Of a stretch of 64,000 bases of DNA, positions 27,114 to 34,554 are shown piece by piece; position 1 is the first letter of the stretch; every line of letters begins with the position of its first letter. The notes below the pieces were generated by a model. It saw only the letters and a program-made list of their open reading frames with translations, did not search any database and was not told where the DNA came from. The stretch is taken from assembly GCF_000316685.1 (NCBI RefSeq), contig NC_019680.1, positions 3,171,407-3,235,406 on the forward strand, written 5' to 3'. Position numbers and translations under genes: made by a program. The DNA is from Synechococcus sp. PCC 6312 (GTDB lineage: Bacteria > Cyanobacteriota > Cyanobacteriia > Thermosynechococcales > Thermosynechococcaceae).

Positions 27114-28118
27114 TTACTGATGCCCTAAGGCCAAACCTACAACCAACATTCCCAAAACTAAAAAGGGTTGGGCACTGGCCTGGTATTTAACATCGTTCTT
27201 GAGGGGATCACGGAGGAAGTACATATCCTGAAAAGTAATTTGGGGAATAATCAGCAAGATCAAAATAACGGCATAGAGGTTTTGTTGAATACTGATCAGA
27301 TAGCCCGCAATGCCAGCTTGAAAAATATCAATCATCAACACACAAATCCAAGCCGCAGTCCCAATCCCAAACATCACAGGCAAGGAGGCCAACCCTAGTT
27401 TCTGATCCCCTTCGACACTCTTAAAGTCATTGACAATCGCGATCCCCAGGCCAGCCAGACTATAAAACAAGGTCAAGACAATCAGGGTCGGGTTTAATTC
27501 CCCAAACAGAGCATGACCTGCCCACCAGGGTAAGGCAATGTAACTCGCACCTAAGGCATAATTTCCTAGCCAACCATTTTTCTTTAGTTTTAGGGGAGGG
27601 GCTGAGTAAATATAGGCTAAAAATCCCCCCAACAATGCCGTTAAGGTGACTGGAAATTGTCCATGACCTGCCCACACATCCAGCAAAACCGCCAAACTCA
27701 GACCCGCCACCACCAGGATAATAATTTGCGCTTTGACCTGCCCCAAAGAAATAGCCCCAGAGGGAATTGGGCGATAGGGTTCATTAATTGCGTCAATGTC
27801 GCGGTCGTAGTAGTCATTTAGGGTTTGGGTATAGCCGGCCATTAACGGCCCCGACAGGAGCATACAGGTAGCTGCTTTTAAGACATCCTCCACACTCCAG
27901 GTAAACCCACCGGAAGAGGCTGCTCCACAAACCACCCCCCAAATCAAGGGGATCCAGGTGATTGGCTTCATCAGTTGGAGGCGAATTTTCCAAAGGTTGG
28001 TTTCCCCGGCCTGGGCCCCTTTCATACCTAAAAGTTGACGGGCGGCCGCAGTCGGATCGTCTGAGGTCGAAGCCGGTGAGGGTTCAGGGGTAACGGGCGG
28101 GATTCCAGGTTCTGACAT
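27114..28118 (-). CDS. chlG: Chlorophyll synthase ChlG
   Basis: 334 residues, UbiA superfamily membrane prenyltransferase that esterifies chlorophyllide a with geranylgeranyl or phytyl diphosphate, the last step of chlorophyll synthesis. Signature TLNDYYDRDIDAINEPYRPI near residue 99 holds the first Asp-rich motif for diphosphate-Mg; the second is IVNDFKSVEGDQKLG near 228. About eight to nine helices follow a soluble tail of some 45 residues. KPITWIPLIWGVVCGAASSG near 51 is the first helix. ATG at 28118. Convergent with the cupin gene. Confidence 0.97.
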   Translation of the reverse strand: MSEPGIPPVTPEPSPASTSDDPTAAARQLLGMKGAQAGETNLWKIRLQLMKPITWIPLIWGVVCGAASSGGFTWSVEDVLKAATCMLLSGPLMAGYTQTLNDYYDRDIDAINEPYRPIPSGAISLGQVKAQIIILVVAGLSLAVLLDVWAGHGQFPVTLTALLGGFLAYIYSAPPLKLKKNGWLGNYALGASYIALPWWAGHALFGELNPTLIVLTLFYSLAGLGIAIVNDFKSVEGDQKLGLASLPVMFGIGTAAWICVLMIDIFQAGIAGYLISIQQNLYAVILILLIIPQITFQDMYFLRDPLKNDVKYQASAQPFLVLGMLVVGLALGHQ

Positions 28119-28237
28119 ATTGGCGGATGGATGGGGGTGTGGGGGTAGTCCTTCCCATAATTTACATGGCGGATGCTCTATTGGGACGAGAAATTCCCCA
28201 TCTTGGCCCAGATTTATCTATCACCCTCCCCTCATGC

Positions 28238-29089
28238 TTAGGGATTGCAATAGGGGCATTGTCCGGGATCCGCAACTTCCAGGCCCAATGGGTACAACCG
28301 GGACTCTTGAAAATGGCACTGTTGACAGCGATAAATCCCCACTCTTGGTAATGGAGTCGGTAAACTACACCAACTACAGGGCAGGCCGGGTTGAGTTTCT
28401 TTTAGGGTAAAACCAGGAAGTTCACAGCGCGGGCAAGGACTTTGAATGGCTGTTAAAAGATTTTGGGTGGCCTGGGCAATGACCTGCATTCGGGTGGGGT
28501 TAAACATGGCTCGCATATCTGTTTCCAGGTGAACCGTTCCAGTTTGGGAGTAGTTCAGAGCGTCTTGCAGGGTTGTCTCTAAAGCTTCCACAGTGGTGAT
28601 TCCTTTCCAGATTGGATCGCCTGGTGCGGGCTGGGCCTGGGGCATCACAATTAGTCCGTGGGTAGGAAAGCCAACTTTTTCAGCAAAGGCCAAGGCGGAC
28701 TCAAAGGTAGAAACCGACTGATGAGCAAAATTGGTGTCAACAGACCAAACTTCTCCGATTAATTCCAGATGATTAGCTCGATCAATCAGGATCACCAGTT
28801 CATGGTTGGCTGGCAGCATGGGCATCTGGGGATGGGGGCCAAAACTGCCTTCACTGGCTAGGGCTAAATCACCACCGGCCTGGCTAAGGGCTAATTCAGC
28901 TTTTTGGCGGGCTGTTGTCAGGGGAGACGATTGGCGCGGCTTTTCCCGACTAAAGGTTCCCAAGCAATCCGAGTCAAATTCCGGTGACACAGTAAGGGTG
29001 ATCCCCGCCTCAGCTAAAATAGGCCCAATAACTTGTTCTTTCTGGTGTTTGGTTCCTAACACTGCAACCCGGCCAGCAAAAAAAGACAT
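28238..29089 (-). CDS. Uncharacterised protein with C-terminal zinc ribbons (DUF6671-like)
   Basis: 283 residues. The N-terminal 200 residues have an alpha/beta pattern (GRVAVLGTKHQKEQVIGPIL at the start, ALASEGSFGPHPQMPMLPAN near 77) and the last 70 contain four Cys pairs: CPRC, CSWC, CQQC and CPYC, enough for two zinc ribbons. I believe it belongs to the DUF6671 family, on memory of the GSFGPHP region. No known reaction. It lies 119 bases upstream of... the chlG start region on the same strand's downstream side, being followed by the chlG promoter gap rather than coupled to it. Confidence 0.55.
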   Translation of the reverse strand: MSFFAGRVAVLGTKHQKEQVIGPILAEAGITLTVSPEFDSDCLGTFSREKPRQSSPLTTARQKAELALSQAGGDLALASEGSFGPHPQMPMLPANHELVILIDRANHLELIGEVWSVDTNFAHQSVSTFESALAFAEKVGFPTHGLIVMPQAQPAPGDPIWKGITTVEALETTLQDALNYSQTGTVHLETDMRAMFNPTRMQVIAQATQNLLTAIQSPCPRCELPGFTLKETQPGLPCSWCSLPTPLPRVGIYRCQQCHFQESRLYPLGLEVADPGQCPYCNP

Positions 29090-29284
29090 AAATCTCTGGG
29101 AGTTAAGAGCAACGATCTAGACCTAAACCCTTCTTTGTCAGGGATAGGCCTGTACTTAAGGATAAATCCAAGCTTTTGTGGACATCCGCCGATCAATTAA
29201 ATCCATCCTCAATTATTCTTCCCTAAAGGTTGACAAAAGCGGCCCAAGTTTGAAATGATAAACGATGCTTAATCAATAGTTCAT

Positions 29285-29356
29285 GCGGGTATAGCTCAGT
29301 GGTAGAGCGCAACCTTGCCAAGGTTGATGTCGCGCGTTCGAATCGCGTTACCCGCT
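29285..29356 (+). tRNA. tRNA-Gly (GCC anticodon)
   Basis: 72 bases fold as a full cloverleaf: acceptor GCGGGTA/TACCCGC, D arm GCTC...GAGC, anticodon stem CAACC/GGTTG around TTGCCAA (anticodon GCC), T arm GCGCG/CGCGT with loop TTCGAAT. One discriminator T follows and no CCA is encoded. It is the only tRNA seen. It stands alone between the DUF6671-like gene and the ClC gene. Confidence 0.97.
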
Positions 29357-29508
29357 TTATATCGCCAATCCTTTGATAGTATCTTTAGTTAAAAATTAGT
29401 CACTGTCTGCTTAGAACTCTAATCTTGGCCTCTTTAGTTGCTGGCAATAGGTATGTACCTGAGCTAGAAAGTCTGCTATTTCTAAAAGAAAACTTGGCGA
29501 CTATCCCT

Positions 29509-30780
29509 ATGACTGAGCAGTGCAAGGAACCAAAAGCCCTCCCTTATCCGAAATTATTGCTCTATGCAGCTGGGGTGGGCCTTGTCGGTGGATTCCTGGC
29601 AACTTTATTTTATTTAGCGATGAAACTGGGGTTCTCACTGTTATGGAATGAATTACCTGGGCGGGCGATTTTGCCAAACTGGGATCAACTTCGTTATCGA
29701 GTCTGGATCATTACCGGAATTGGCGGCTTACTGGTGGGACTAATTGTTAAATATTTGGGGGCGGCTGGGGGGCTAGCGGGGGCGGTCAAAGAACTTCATA
29801 AATATGGCAAATTAGATTACACAAAACTTCCGGGTACAGCATTGGCTTCTTGGCTATCTTTGACCGTCGGAAGTAGTGCTGGGCCAGAAAGTCCTCTAAT
29901 TGACATTAATGGGGGGGTGGGGAGTTGGATTGCTGACCGCCTTAAACTATCTACTCGAGATGCCCGGATTCTCACCTTTTGTGGCATGGGTGCAGGCATG
30001 GGTGTCTTCTTCTCAGCCCCCTTGGGAGCAGCCCTCTTTGTTTTAGAAATTCCCCATCGGCGGGGCCTGGAGTTTTTTGAAGCAATTATTCCTACCTTAA
30101 TGTCCGCTTTCATGGGTTTTGCCGTTTTTCGTTGTGCTACAGGTGTAACCTTTGGAGGCATTTACAGTTTTCCACCCTATGAACAATTGCGTCCTATAGA
30201 CATTGGCTCGGCCGTACTTTTAGGCGTGGTTGGGGCTGGAGTTGGTTTACTATTTTTGGGAATTGATATTGTCGTCCAACGCTTGGTCTATCCGTTACGC
30301 AAGCGCCCTTTATTACTTATTACCTTAGGGGGATTAGCCTTTGGTCTGATTGCGATGGCTTTTCCGATTACCCTGTTCTATGGTGAGGCCCAAATCCAAG
30401 AAATTCTTGATACGGGGATGCGCTATAGTTCTTGGCTTTTGTTTTTAATTGCAATCATGAAGATGCTGGCCTTGAGCTTATCCCTACAGTCTGGGTTTAA
30501 GGGTGGAGTTGTCTTTCCAGTTTTTTTTGTCGGGGCCTGCGTGGGCATGGGGGTACATCAACTAATACCGGGAATTCCTCTGTCCGTAGCCCTAGTTTGC
30601 ATGATGGCGGCGATTGGAGTGTCAATCGTAAATGCTCCCATGAGTATGATCATGATCTTGAGCACCATTTCCCACACCAGTATTACCCCCCTGATTACAA
30701 CTGCAACTCTCACTAGTTTCATTCTGACTCAGGAGTTTTCTATTGTCCCGACTCAACAGTGCCGTCAAGATTTGAACTAG
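29509..30780 (+). CDS. ClC-type voltage-gated chloride channel/antiporter
   Basis: About 423 residues with some ten to twelve membrane segments. GSSAGPESPLIDINGG near residue 123 is the region of the family's G(R/K)EGP gating-glutamate motif; the Glu is kept but the surroundings differ. MGAGMGVFFSAPLGAALFVLE near 162 and GFKGGVVFPVFFVGACVGMG near 325 (GxFxP-like) also fit. No CBS domains. The ion-coupling mode is not clear. The frame is open from a TTG at 29425; I choose ATG at 29509 (MTEQCKEP) as the first ATG before the first helix, without a strong ribosome site. Confidence 0.85.
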   Translation: MTEQCKEPKALPYPKLLLYAAGVGLVGGFLATLFYLAMKLGFSLLWNELPGRAILPNWDQLRYRVWIITGIGGLLVGLIVKYLGAAGGLAGAVKELHKYGKLDYTKLPGTALASWLSLTVGSSAGPESPLIDINGGVGSWIADRLKLSTRDARILTFCGMGAGMGVFFSAPLGAALFVLEIPHRRGLEFFEAIIPTLMSAFMGFAVFRCATGVTFGGIYSFPPYEQLRPIDIGSAVLLGVVGAGVGLLFLGIDIVVQRLVYPLRKRPLLLITLGGLAFGLIAMAFPITLFYGEAQIQEILDTGMRYSSWLLFLIAIMKMLALSLSLQSGFKGGVVFPVFFVGACVGMGVHQLIPGIPLSVALVCMMAAIGVSIVNAPMSMIMILSTISHTSITPLITTATLTSFILTQEFSIVPTQQCRQDLN

Positions 30781-30798
30781 TAGGAGGGTTGCGCATCC

Positions 30799-31278
30799 CT
30801 AAGGACACTCATCAGGAACGGCACTACCACCACTAGTGGGGGAAACCTTTAGGACTGTGGCAGTGGTCGTTGCGAGAAGAGCCGATGTATTAGCATTAGC
30901 ACAGCCTGTAAACGCTGAGAGACCAGCCTCCTTAGGAGTGACCTTATATTCTCCCAAAATAGATGTATTTTCCGTAATGGCAAAGAGGTACTGCGGGGTC
31001 TCGCTAGGGACATTAATTTCTAGTAGAGCCATACTTGGGGCAAAGGTTGCATTGCTTAAGCGGTAGGTTTGTTGAGCGCGGTTAACGGCTCCAATATTAC
31101 TCTGGGCTTGACTTTCTTTGGCTCGGTTAGACATGGATAGCATGGAAGGTAAGGCAATGGCTGCTAAAATTCCGATAATAATTACCACTGTTAAGAGTTC
31201 AATCAAAGTAAAACCCGTCTCGGAATTTAAATAACTTCGCAATAGAATAGTTTTAAGCTGTAGATATGAAGATTTCAT
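30799..31278 (-). CDS. Type IV pilin (PilA-like prepilin)
   Basis: About 159 residues. A leader of roughly 21 residues ends in ETG, cut by prepilin peptidase before FTLIELLTVVIIIGILAAIA, the N-methylated hydrophobic stalk with the conserved Glu5. The globular head ends with a Cys pair (FTGCANANTS and VPDECP), the usual disulfide of the D-region. It could be a major pilin for motility and DNA uptake or a minor one. I start at the ATG at 31278; an upstream in-frame ATG at 31323 has a non-pilin-like leader. No other pil gene is adjacent. Confidence 0.88.
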   Translation of the reverse strand: MKSSYLQLKTILLRSYLNSETGFTLIELLTVVIIIGILAAIALPSMLSMSNRAKESQAQSNIGAVNRAQQTYRLSNATFAPSMALLEINVPSETPQYLFAITENTSILGEYKVTPKEAGLSAFTGCANANTSALLATTTATVLKVSPTSGGSAVPDECP

Positions 31279-31389
31279 TCCTAAGTCCCCCGACGATGAC
31301 TTTATAGTTCCCCATCGTTGCAATAAAATTTCACTATGCTCTCAGCTTGGTCTTGAACTCATTTCTGAGTAGGTGGGTAGGGATTTTTT

Positions 31390-32568
31390 GTGAAACTGTC
31401 TGAGCTACGTCACCAGGCCAGCAAAGGAGATTTAGGAGCAATTACCCTACTTTTGAACCAAGCCCTAAGTCACAAAGGAATTAAGGTTAGTCCAACTCTA
31501 AATTCGACCATTACTCCCCCTAGTCTCATCTTAACTCTCCAGGCAGACGTTCCCCCAGAGGCCAGTAGTAGCTTGACGTTGATTGGTCGAGAGTTGTTGG
31601 CCTGGCCGAACCTACCTATGAACACTTTGGTGATGCGGGCAATCCATCCAGGCCAGGCAGAGGAGATTTGGGATTATCACTGGGATTTAAGAGAGCCGGA
31701 AGCCTTAACCAATTTAGCCAAATCAGGCCAGCCCAGGCCCAAAATCTTGCCATCCCAATCATCATTGGTTCCCCAGGCCCAGTTAGACCCCCCACCGACT
31801 GCAGCAGTTGGGATCCCAATTCAACGGTTAGATGCCCAGGCCTGGAAAAGTATCGGCATTGGCGCAGTCTTGGCATTAATTCTGATTACTTTGCCATTTT
31901 TAACCGTTCTGTTTACTCCTTTAATTACCCTCGTTCATGAGCTAGGCCATGCCGCCTGTGGTTGGGTCTTTGGCTATCCGGCCATTCCATCCTTTGACTT
32001 TATCTATGGGGGTGGAATTACGATTCATGGGAGTCGCTGGTCATTGTTGCTCTGGGCTATTTATGGGGGGTTGGGGTATCTGGCCTGGTTGTATCGTCAC
32101 AATCGCTTGACCCTGATTTGCCTGGGAATCTTTACGATGCTTTACACAGTGTCGGCCTTCAGTCCAATTCACCAAGCTCTGTTCGTGGCGATGGGACATG
32201 GCTTTGAATTGTTGTTTGCGGGCATTTTTTTATATCGAGCTTTGAGTGGCTTTGGCTGCCGATATCCCCTAGAGCGACCGCTGTATGCAATGGCTGGCCT
32301 CTTTATTATCTTCTATGATTTGCGATTTGCCTGGCGATTAATCTTTGATCCGATTGAGCAGGCCGTTTATCGAGAGGGAAAGGGTGGCTTGCTAGACCAT
32401 GATTTTATCCGATTATCCCAAGAATTTTTTCAGGTTGATTTAGCCATTGTGGTGGGTTTATTTTGGTGGCTCGTTCTTTTAACACCCGTGTTTATTGTTT
32501 GGCTCTATCGTTACCGTCAATTAATGCGGTTTGCCTTTGTACGTCTTTTTTTAGTCAGATCTGATTGA
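31390..32568 (+). CDS. Membrane protein with HELGH metalloprotease motif (M50-like), function unknown
   Basis: 392 residues. The N-terminal ~100 residues form a soluble domain (ELRHQASKGDLGAITLLLNQ, ending IWDYHWDL) that I believe also fronts other cyanobacterial proteins. A Pro/Gln-rich linker follows, then six or more membrane helices from residue 157. ITLVHELGHAACGWVFGYP near 178 places HExxH at the end of a helix, as in site-2-type M50 proteases. I see no clear LDG motif; LLDHDF near 336 is a possible third-ligand site. GTG start at 31390. Divergent from the pilin gene by about 110 bases. Confidence 0.55.
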   Translation: MKLSELRHQASKGDLGAITLLLNQALSHKGIKVSPTLNSTITPPSLILTLQADVPPEASSSLTLIGRELLAWPNLPMNTLVMRAIHPGQAEEIWDYHWDLREPEALTNLAKSGQPRPKILPSQSSLVPQAQLDPPPTAAVGIPIQRLDAQAWKSIGIGAVLALILITLPFLTVLFTPLITLVHELGHAACGWVFGYPAIPSFDFIYGGGITIHGSRWSLLLWAIYGGLGYLAWLYRHNRLTLICLGIFTMLYTVSAFSPIHQALFVAMGHGFELLFAGIFLYRALSGFGCRYPLERPLYAMAGLFIIFYDLRFAWRLIFDPIEQAVYREGKGGLLDHDFIRLSQEFFQVDLAIVVGLFWWLVLLTPVFIVWLYRYRQLMRFAFVRLFLVRSD

Positions 32569-32668
32569 TAACGATTGTCGTTTCTAAATTTTTATCAGTC
32601 AAAATAGTCTGGGTGACGCTATACTAATCAGTCTCTAGTCAATCTTAAATGAGTCGAATGATCTTAAC

Positions 32669-33793
32669 GTGAACGATTATTTTGCAACTGTAGCTCGGGG
32701 ATTAGAAACCTTGGCCGCTCAGGAGTTGGAGCAATTAGGAGCCGACCATGTTCAACCTGGCTTCTGTGGGGTATCATTTACAGGAGATCGGAAGTTACTC
32801 TACCGGGTTAATATCTGGGCCAGAATTCCCTTCCGGATTTTGGTTAAACTCTATGAATTTCCCTGTCAAGATGCAGATGAACTTTTTCAGGGGATCCAAA
32901 AAATTGATTGGTCAGACTATCTCACGCCCGATTTGACCTTGGCTGTTAAGGCCACTGGCAAAAGTGCACGCCTGAACCATAGCCATTTCACCGCAATCCA
33001 GGCCAAGACCGCCATTGTCAAACAGCAGCAAGCTCACTTTAATGATCGCTCCGATGTGGATGCCAAATCACCGGATGTCCAGGTAAGTATCCATATTGAA
33101 GCGGATATTTGTACCGTTAGCCTCGATAGTTCCGGGGAAAGTTTGCATCGACGGGGCTATAGACCAGCAGTGGGAGCCGCACCCCTAAAAGAGTCTTTAG
33201 CCGCAGCCTTAATTCAACTGTCTGAATGGCAACCTGAGCAGATGTTTTATGATCCCTTGTGTGGTTCAGGAACCTTACCTTTGGAGGCCTGTCTCCGAGC
33301 CTTAAACATCGCCCCAGGCCTGTATCGGGAAAAATTTGCCTTTGAAACTTGGCTGGATGCTGACATTCCTCTATTAGAACGACTGATTCGTGAGGCAGAA
33401 GCAAGTCAAAAAGATCGTTTAGTCGCACCAATTTGGGGAAGTGATGAAGATCAAGCGGTGATTCACCAGGCCCAAGCCAATGCTACCCAAGCAGAAATTG
33501 CTAATTATGTTTATTTTTCTGTCACTGAACTAGAAGATGTCGCCCCGCCCATAGATAGTGGTGTTGTCTTTTGTAATCCGCCCTATGGTGAACGGTTGGG
33601 GCAAGATATTGATTTAGGCGCGTTTTATCAACGATTAGGCCATGTTCTTAAGTCCCGATTTAAGGGGTGGACGGCGTTTATCTTGAGTGGAAATAAAGAG
33701 TTATCTCAGTCCATTGGCTTAAAGTCGGCTCAACGCTTTGCGGTCTACAATGGAACAATCCCTTGTCAGTTACTAAAATATGAGTTGTATTGA
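32669..33793 (+). CDS. THUMP-domain class I RNA methyltransferase (RlmL/YcbY N-type)
   Basis: 374 residues. N-terminal ferredoxin-like/THUMP RNA-binding part (MNDYFATVARGLETLAAQEL; LTLAVKATGKSARLNHSHFT near residue 89), then a Rossmann methyltransferase: MFYDPLCGSGTLPLEACL near 191 binds S-adenosylmethionine and VVFCNPPYGERLG near 296 is the catalytic NPPY motif of N-methyltransferases. The E. coli relative methylates G2445 of 23S rRNA; this is the short form without the RlmK half. GTG start at 32669. Confidence 0.9.
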   Translation: MNDYFATVARGLETLAAQELEQLGADHVQPGFCGVSFTGDRKLLYRVNIWARIPFRILVKLYEFPCQDADELFQGIQKIDWSDYLTPDLTLAVKATGKSARLNHSHFTAIQAKTAIVKQQQAHFNDRSDVDAKSPDVQVSIHIEADICTVSLDSSGESLHRRGYRPAVGAAPLKESLAAALIQLSEWQPEQMFYDPLCGSGTLPLEACLRALNIAPGLYREKFAFETWLDADIPLLERLIREAEASQKDRLVAPIWGSDEDQAVIHQAQANATQAEIANYVYFSVTELEDVAPPIDSGVVFCNPPYGERLGQDIDLGAFYQRLGHVLKSRFKGWTAFILSGNKELSQSIGLKSAQRFAVYNGTIPCQLLKYELY

Positions 33794-33834
33794 GTGAAAG
33801 TGCTTCTAATTTTATTGGGTTGTGTAATTTCAAG

Positions 33835-34146
33835 CTATTTATGAATCACCTGTTGAATAGCTTGTTCTAATTGAACTTTTTCGAGGCTAGTAATCACAAA
33901 CACCTCTTGGACAGACGTTCCTTTACGAGCGATTAGTTTGAATCCACCTAGAATGGGCACAGAAACCCTTAACGTTAATTGAGGTGAACGCCCTCCACCT
34001 GGGCTAATGACGGCGGGAGTCAGGGTGGTAATTCCATCCATGGTTGCTAATCGCTCTAGAGTGGCAATTAAACCTTCAATATGGGTGGAGTGGTTGAGGA
34101 CAACTCGGCCTTTGGGAGGGGGAGGCTTTTTACGTCCGGGTGCCAT
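33835..34146 (-). CDS. DUF2103 family protein
   Basis: About 103 residues, small and basic at the N-terminus (APGRKKPPPPKGRVVLNHST), then a compact alpha/beta domain with GGGRSPQLTLRVSVPI and GFKLIARKGTSVQEVFVIT. I recognise it as the DUF2103 family of cyanobacteria and some archaea; no function is known. I take the ATG at 34146, where the conserved basic tail begins, rather than further upstream inside the DUF3082 gene. It follows the DUF3082 gene by 4 bases, so the two form an operon. Confidence 0.75.
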   Translation of the reverse strand: MAPGRKKPPPPKGRVVLNHSTHIEGLIATLERLATMDGITTLTPAVISPGGGRSPQLTLRVSVPILGGFKLIARKGTSVQEVFVITSLEKVQLEQAIQQVIHK

Positions 34147-34150
34147 TACC

Positions 34151-34453
34151 TTAATCCTGGGAATCTTGGGGGGAAATAGATTTTGGCTGCAACAAGAGTT
34201 GAATTCCCAGGCCAATCAATCCCAAGGCGGCTAGGGCAAATATCCCCGTGGCCATGGTTGAGAGACCTACCACTAGAGTGCGAATTGCCACCGAGAGACT
34301 TTGGGCAATTTGGCTTTGGGTATGCAAGGGATGGGTAGCAAAACTGGAGGCAATGGCCTGGGTGAGACGGTAAAGCAAAATACCCAACGTTCCAGCCACT
34401 AAGGCTCCAGTTAGACAGCGCAGGGGAGTCGTTGTTTCAGTCGGGCTGGCCAT
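34151..34453 (-). CDS. DUF3082 family membrane protein
   Basis: About 100 residues with two membrane helices (CLTGALVAGTLGILLYRLT near residue 13 and a second at about 60-90, ending in ALIGLGIQLLL-like sequence). Matches the small cyanobacterial DUF3082 family. Start ATG at 34453 (MASPTETTTPLR); an ATG five codons earlier is possible. First gene of a two-gene unit with DUF2103 and divergent from the SbcC-like gene by about 100 bases. No function known. Confidence 0.7.
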   Translation of the reverse strand: MASPTETTTPLRCLTGALVAGTLGILLYRLTQAIASSFATHPLHTQSQIAQSLSVAIRTLVVGLSTMATGIFALAALGLIGLGIQLLLQPKSISPQDSQD

Positions 34454-34554
34454 CACAAACCTGGGCAAAGGTTTCTAGCTTACAATAACTTACTATGAAA
34501 AGTATTCCTACCCTAGCATTCCCAGGCCAGTTTTAGGCTCATCCCTTGCCTCTA

